Shown here: one piece after another, positions 5,980 through 10,467 of the stretch
Position numbering within the stretch: the stretch's first letter is position 1
How the letters are laid out: every line of letters starts with the position of its first letter
Assembly: GCA_030267965.1 (NCBI GenBank)
Contig: BRYA01000241.1
Coordinates: 1 to 10,467, forward strand
Direction: 5' to 3'
DNA length: 10,467 bases
Origin: Triparma columacea
Lineage: Eukaryota; Sar; Bolidophyceae; Parmales; Triparmaceae
Program-made: the position numbers and the translations under genes
Notes under the pieces: generated by a model
Seen by the model: only the letters and a program-made list of their open reading frames with translations
Database searches by the model: none
What the model was told of the DNA's origin: nothing

Positions 5980-8900
5980 ATGGAACTTCCCTTCCTCCCC
6001 TTCCCCCTCCTCCTCCTTCTCCTCCTCTCCCCCACCCCTGTCTCCCCTCAATCCCCCCCTACCGTCTCCACTTCCTCATCTCCCTCCAACCTCGACAACT
6101 TTCTCTTCAGGTGGCTAATAAAAATAGCCAATGAAGATGGTTCTGCCGTCGTTAACTTATGGGAACCGCCGGGTTCGGAGTTCTCTGACCCATTGTGTCC
6201 CAAATCACCGTCCTGCCTCCACCATTACTCCCCTTCTCCATCGACATCCTGCACCCTCTCCCATGCCCTGTCCACAGCAAACGCTAGAATAACGTACACG
6301 CTCTATTCTACATCATCGTCAAATCCCCTACGAACATCAGCCCCTATATTTTTTCCACTACTCCCCACGAACTGCACGATTCCACCTTCATTGACCCCTC
6401 ACCAATCCCCCTTCCCAATCCTACTCTATATAACCTTTGTGCCTCCAAATGTACCCCCCAACAAGGAGCTTCCGTTGGTGATCAAGGACGGCGACGACAT
6501 CCCCTCTCGCGTAAAATCCTTCCTCGAGTCCCTGGACCAATTTCAAAATCCTCAGTCCTCCCCTTCCCCTCCCCATACCGAACTAATCTCTTCAATTCTA
6601 CAAACCGTGCGATCCAACATCGATTATTACGATCTTCTGAAGCGCATGACCGCCTCGCACATTGCTCACCGCGAGATTACCAATACTCCTCTCGAAATTA
6701 TGCTTGGATCGTCTCCTGACGAAATGTCAGCGCTTTCCTCCCCGAATCCCTCTCCAATTCCAACTTCTATCAACACTCTCGATGTGACGTCCTGGTCGTC
6801 GTTCTCGCAGTACAACATTCACTACAATTCCGTCCGCTCGATGGTCGCCGAGCACGTTTGGGAGCACCTTAGCCTGGAGGACGCAATAAACGCGGCGAGG
6901 AATTGCAGGTTTGCACTGGAGCCGGGGGGGGTACTACTCGTTGCGGTACCCGATGCCAATAGCTATGCTGATTCTCTTGGTGTAGACGCGTCAACGGGCG
7001 ACAGCTACTCCCATCCCATGAACCAAGCAGACTTGAGGGACGGGCACACTACCCAGTACAATTACAAGTTGCTCTTTCAAGTTTTCCTCAGTGGTGGCTG
7101 GGAGCACGACGAGATCAGAATCGTCGAGGGCCACGATGAATCTGGCACACTCCACCTCGACTATCTAGAACCACGATATCCGATCAAGATAAATAGATGC
7201 CACGCCAATGGCAGGACTGGACCCGGAAGCTCCCTGATATTACAGCTCGTCAAGAGGCGCCCCTCCCCCACCGGAATCGAGCCCTACCTAACTCAAGAGG
7301 CGTGCAGGTCGCAGGTCGGAAGAGAGAAACTTCCGTCATCCCCAACCCAACGGCAGATCACCCTTCTCGCAAGGTGCTTCAAGTCTACCGCGGACCATTC
7401 CTACATCGAGCCCCTCGTTGATATTAGCGAGTCGCTGTCTCTCCCCCAAATAAGTATCTCTTTGAGAGCCAAAGTTACAGAATTGACCTCTACCTCTCCA
7501 GTCGGTATGTTCAACGCGGTGATGGCTCGGATTGCAGCGGCAGACAAGCCAAATGATGGCACAATGCAGTGGAAACTAAACCAACATGCACTACTCTCTT
7601 CTACCTTCAAGGGCGCATACGTTTTTACCGAGTGGAGGAACTTTTATGAATCCTTGATTGCCATCGGGCAGCCTCGAGAAGCGCTCAGACTGCTCAAAAG
7701 GGTGGCGTTGGAAACGGGGGGGTATGGAGACGGCGAACTTTTGAGACTCATGAAGGAGGCCTCAATTTTGGCAGGAGCTTGTGACATGAAGGAGGCCAAA
7801 GTTTTGCTCAACGGCGAGTCGCGCAGGAAAATCTTCAAACCTGCGGAAGCAATCGAGGTTAGGTGAGTATGGAAGGGGGAGTGTAGAAGCTTCGCATCGC
7901 AAAGACGAAAATATCCTATGGAATGGAAATTGTCTGCGGGGATAGCCACTTACCGCGCCCTCTCCTCCCTTCGCTTGTCCTAGAATCGATATGACCTGCA
8001 TGACAAATAGTCCGCTACAGAACCCAAATGCTGGCATCGTGCCTTGCTCCTATCTGGTTTCGAGTTCGGAAGAGGAAGCCGAGCGCAAGTTCAAAAACTG
8101 TTCTCCGCTCTACACGCTCTCTTCTCTTCCCCAAGGCTCCCACAAGATTGTGGTTGCTTTCTATTCCCAGCCTGACTACGAGGAAATTGCTGGTTCCGAG
8201 GTCTCTGTCTCGTTCGATATAGCCAGTACTTCGTCGATGTTTGATTCCTCTCCTCCCGCCCTTCCTTCTACCCAGCCCTCGAATCCTCCCCTGGTCTTCT
8301 TCACTCTCGTTCTGAACGGCCTCCCTTACCTCCACCATCATTACCCTGCCTTCGCAGCCGCCGCCGAAGCCTTGAACACGACGTTCCAGTGGCACGTGGT
8401 TGAAGGGGTCGCAGAGGGTCGCGCGGATGCCAACAACCCTTACAGCACCAAGTACATTGAGGGCCGGTGGAGGAGCCCTAAAAATCTGTCGACCGACGGT
8501 AGCAGCCTCGTCCTCGATGATCTCCAGGCCCTCCACCCTTCGTCCGTTTTCGTGCACAGGAGACCTGACGGGTCGGCCTTCAGGGACAAGGTTCAGATGG
8601 TCAACGAGGTCTTGTACGGGTTGGACTTTGAGTGCGCTTTAATGCAGGTCGACGTCGACGAGATTTGGTCGCCTAACATGGTTGAGAAAGCGTACCGTGC
8701 TCTCGTCGACTCCAAGCGGAACTGCGCTTACTTCGACTGCCACTTTATGGTAGGCCCGAATATTGCTACTACCACTGGTACTGATGGTTGGGGGCACGGA
8801 AGTGCTGAGTGGCTGAGGGCGTGGAAGTTTAAACCTTTGAGTTTCTTTCTCACCCATGCTCCCCCCGTTCTCATTGAGGAGGACGAAAAGGGTTGGAAAG

Positions 8901-10467
8901 CTGTCGATAACTGCATTAAAAAAGAGGAGACGACGGAGATGGGAATTGTGTTCAGCCACTACGCCTATTTCGAGGAGAGGCAGGCTGAATTCAAGAGCTT
9001 ATTCTACGGATACGGGCCGGAGGGCGTTGAAGGTTGGCGCGGGTTGCAAGAAGCCACCATGCCTCAAAAGGCGGGAAACTGGCTGCCTTGGTTGAGGAAT
9101 GGTGCAAAGGGGTACGAGAAGAGGTTCGAAAAGACCGTGGTGGATAAAGTCGAGGTAATGGAGGAGAAGTTGGGGGTCAAGGTTGTAAAGTTTGGAGAGG
9201 AGGTTGTACAAGAACCGGGAGATGTTGGAGAGAATAATGTTGGCGGGGGTGATATAAGGTCAGATTGCGCTTATAGCACGTTGATCGATGCCGTAATTTT
9301 CCAAGTTACACCCCACGGAGGCATCAGCAGGGTTTGGAGTGAAATTTTGGGTAGAATCTCAAGGACCCTGCCTCCCTCCCACTGTGTGGTTGTAATTTTG
9401 AGGGGCGGCGAGGGCGAGGATGTGGTTTCAAGGGCTGTTGACGTCGATGTTAGGAGCAACTGGAGGCTGGTAAACGCCCCCCTCTACGAGGAGGGGTCGG
9501 TTCGTGACTCCGTCATGCTTTCCTCGTTGTGCGACAAGTACTCTGCCAGGTGGTTCTTCTCCACGCTCTACACGTTCCCCGTGAAGGAGCTTAGCTCGGC
9601 AGTCAAAGTCGGGCTTATCGTTCACGACATGACTCCGGAGATGTTCCGGTGGGGTGGAGGGATCTGGGGGGAGAAGGCTGAGGCAATAAGCAGGGTTTGC
9701 GACGCCATCATTGTCGTGAGCAACAGCACGGGAGATAAGTTGGGGGAGTACTATGATTTAAGGGAGGGGGTTGAGGTCGTGAGGAGCAGCAACGGGGTCG
9801 ATACCGGGGTATTTTACAGGCGCGGTGCGGGGGAGGTTGAGGAGGTCAAGAGGGCGTGTGGGTTGGGAGAGGTTGAGGGGTACCTTCTGCTGGTTGGGGA
9901 GAGGAGGGGATACAAGAGCGGGCACGCTCTGCTCTTGACGTTAAAGTGGGCAAAGGAGGCGGGCGTTGAGGAGGTTCCGGTCGTCGTTATGGTGGGAGGA
10001 GGGGAGCTGATTGAGGAGGAGAGGGACATGTTGGAAGGATTGGATTGGATCCACGTTAGTGGAATATCCGACGATAGACTTGCTGCTTTGTACAGCGGGG
10101 CGACTGCGCTGGTCTACCTAAGCCTTAATGAAGGCTTTGGACTTCCCGTAGCTGAGGCGATGGCTTGCGGGTGCGGCTTGGTGTTGAGCGACATCGCCGT
10201 TTTCAGGGAGGTGGTTGGAGGGGAGGGGCGTGGGGTTAGGTTCGTTGATCCTGCCGAGAGGGAGGAAATTTGGACGGCTATTCGGGAGGTGGAGGGGGGG
10301 GAGTGGGGAGGAAGGGTGAAGTTTTTGGGAGAGGGATGGGACAGGCTAGCCGAGGACTTTGCGAACTTGATAAATCGAAGGTGCGAGTATTTTGTGAGCC
10401 AACAGGGTCAGGACGTTTGGGCTGACGAGGTTTTCCGGGGGGGGGGGGGGGAGAGGTACTTTGTAGA
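5980..10467 (+). CDS. Methyltransferase / Ig-like / GT-A / GT4 glycosyltransferase fusion protein, 3' end outside the window
   Basis: Exons 5980-7862 and 7984 onward give at least 1,455 residues with no stop before the edge. Numbered from ATG 5980: a signal-like segment (1-17, MELPFLPFPLLLLLLLS); a Ser/Pro-rich stretch; a class-I methyltransferase-like domain with LEIMLGSS (238-245), AEHVWEHL (290-297) and LEPGGVLLVAVPD (313-325), resembling predicted SAM-methyltransferases of the COG4627 type; a helical region to 628; an Ig-like module with LPQGSHKIVVAF near 676-687; a GT-A-like domain from about 731 with FQWHVVEGVAEG, DGSSLVLDDL and the DxD motif QVDVDEIW (849-856); then a GT-B domain of GT4 type from about 1055 with HGGISR and EGFGLPVAE (1344-1352, the E-x7-E motif). 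It probably builds or modifies a glycan in the secretory pathway. Substrates are unknown. ATG 5980 is preferred for its signal sequence and intergenic spacing; ATG 5752, in the same frame, would add 76 residues. Confidence 0.85.
7863..7983 (+). other. Intron of the fusion enzyme gene
   Basis: This is a 121-nt phase-2 intron with donor GTGAGT and acceptor CTTGTCCTAG. It joins FKPAEAIEV-AG|A(Arg628) to IDMTCMTNS, at the start of the Ig-like module, so the intron lies at a domain boundary. The frame downstream is open for more than 2.4 kb, which strongly supports the junction. Confidence 0.9.
10437..10451 (+). repeat. 15-G homopolymer inside the glycosyltransferase coding region
   Basis: Fifteen consecutive G follow TTTTCC. 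At this length the run reads R-G-G-G-G-E and continues to ERYFV at the window edge, so the frame is kept. Runs of this length are prone to indels in both replication and sequencing, so the reading frame after 10451 is less certain than before it. Confidence 0.85.

Noticed and set aside
7644..8037. Two overlapping minus-strand frames at the fusion-gene intron
   Set aside because: They cover the exon-intron junction of the plus-strand gene and show no family resemblance.
8015..8557. 180-codon open frame on the minus strand
   Set aside because: It lies opposite the Ig-like and GT-A coding exon, whose plus-strand frame encodes recognisable domains. The antisense translation is Arg/Glu-rich and matches no family I know.

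Overview
This window is nuclear DNA from a eukaryote, most likely a unicellular alga or other protist. A stramenopile or ochrophyte is plausible but unproven. The evidence is the 3' end of an actin gene, seven short GT-AG introns (67-156 nt) that restore conserved protein families when removed, and a dense gene layout with no bacterial-style operons. I saw no rRNA, tRNA, CRISPR array or transposon.

Layout from left to right: (1) the last 50 codons of actin (+). (2) A 353-nt intergenic stretch. (3) A three-exon gene (+) for a 335-residue protein with three HMG boxes and an acidic serine-rich tail. (4) Only 33 nt after its stop codon lies the stop codon of a convergent three-exon gene (-) for an 889-residue two-pore-channel (TPC) type cation channel. 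(5) A 98-nt divergent spacer containing a perfect inverted repeat. (6) A three-exon isochorismatase-like hydrolase gene (+, 231 residues) with a hydrophobic N-terminus. (7) A 313-nt pyrimidine-rich stretch. (8) A very large gene (+) that runs off the right edge. It encodes at least 1,455 residues: a probable signal sequence, a SAM-methyltransferase-like domain, a helical region, an Ig-like module, a DxD GT-A type glycosyltransferase domain and a GT4-type GT-B glycosyltransferase domain. Its second exon (7984 to the edge) is a continuous open frame of more than 2.4 kb with no in-frame stop.

The genes do not form an obvious pathway: cytoskeleton, chromatin, organelle ion channel, small-molecule hydrolase and glycan synthesis. 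They look like ordinary neighbours in a compact genome. The most unusual item is the methyltransferase/double-glycosyltransferase fusion. The TPC channel is next, with an acidic pore-loop insert and a long basic tail carrying several candidate kinase sites. Family assignments rest on motifs recognised by eye, because no database search was possible. Splice sites are inferred from reading-frame continuity and domain conservation.
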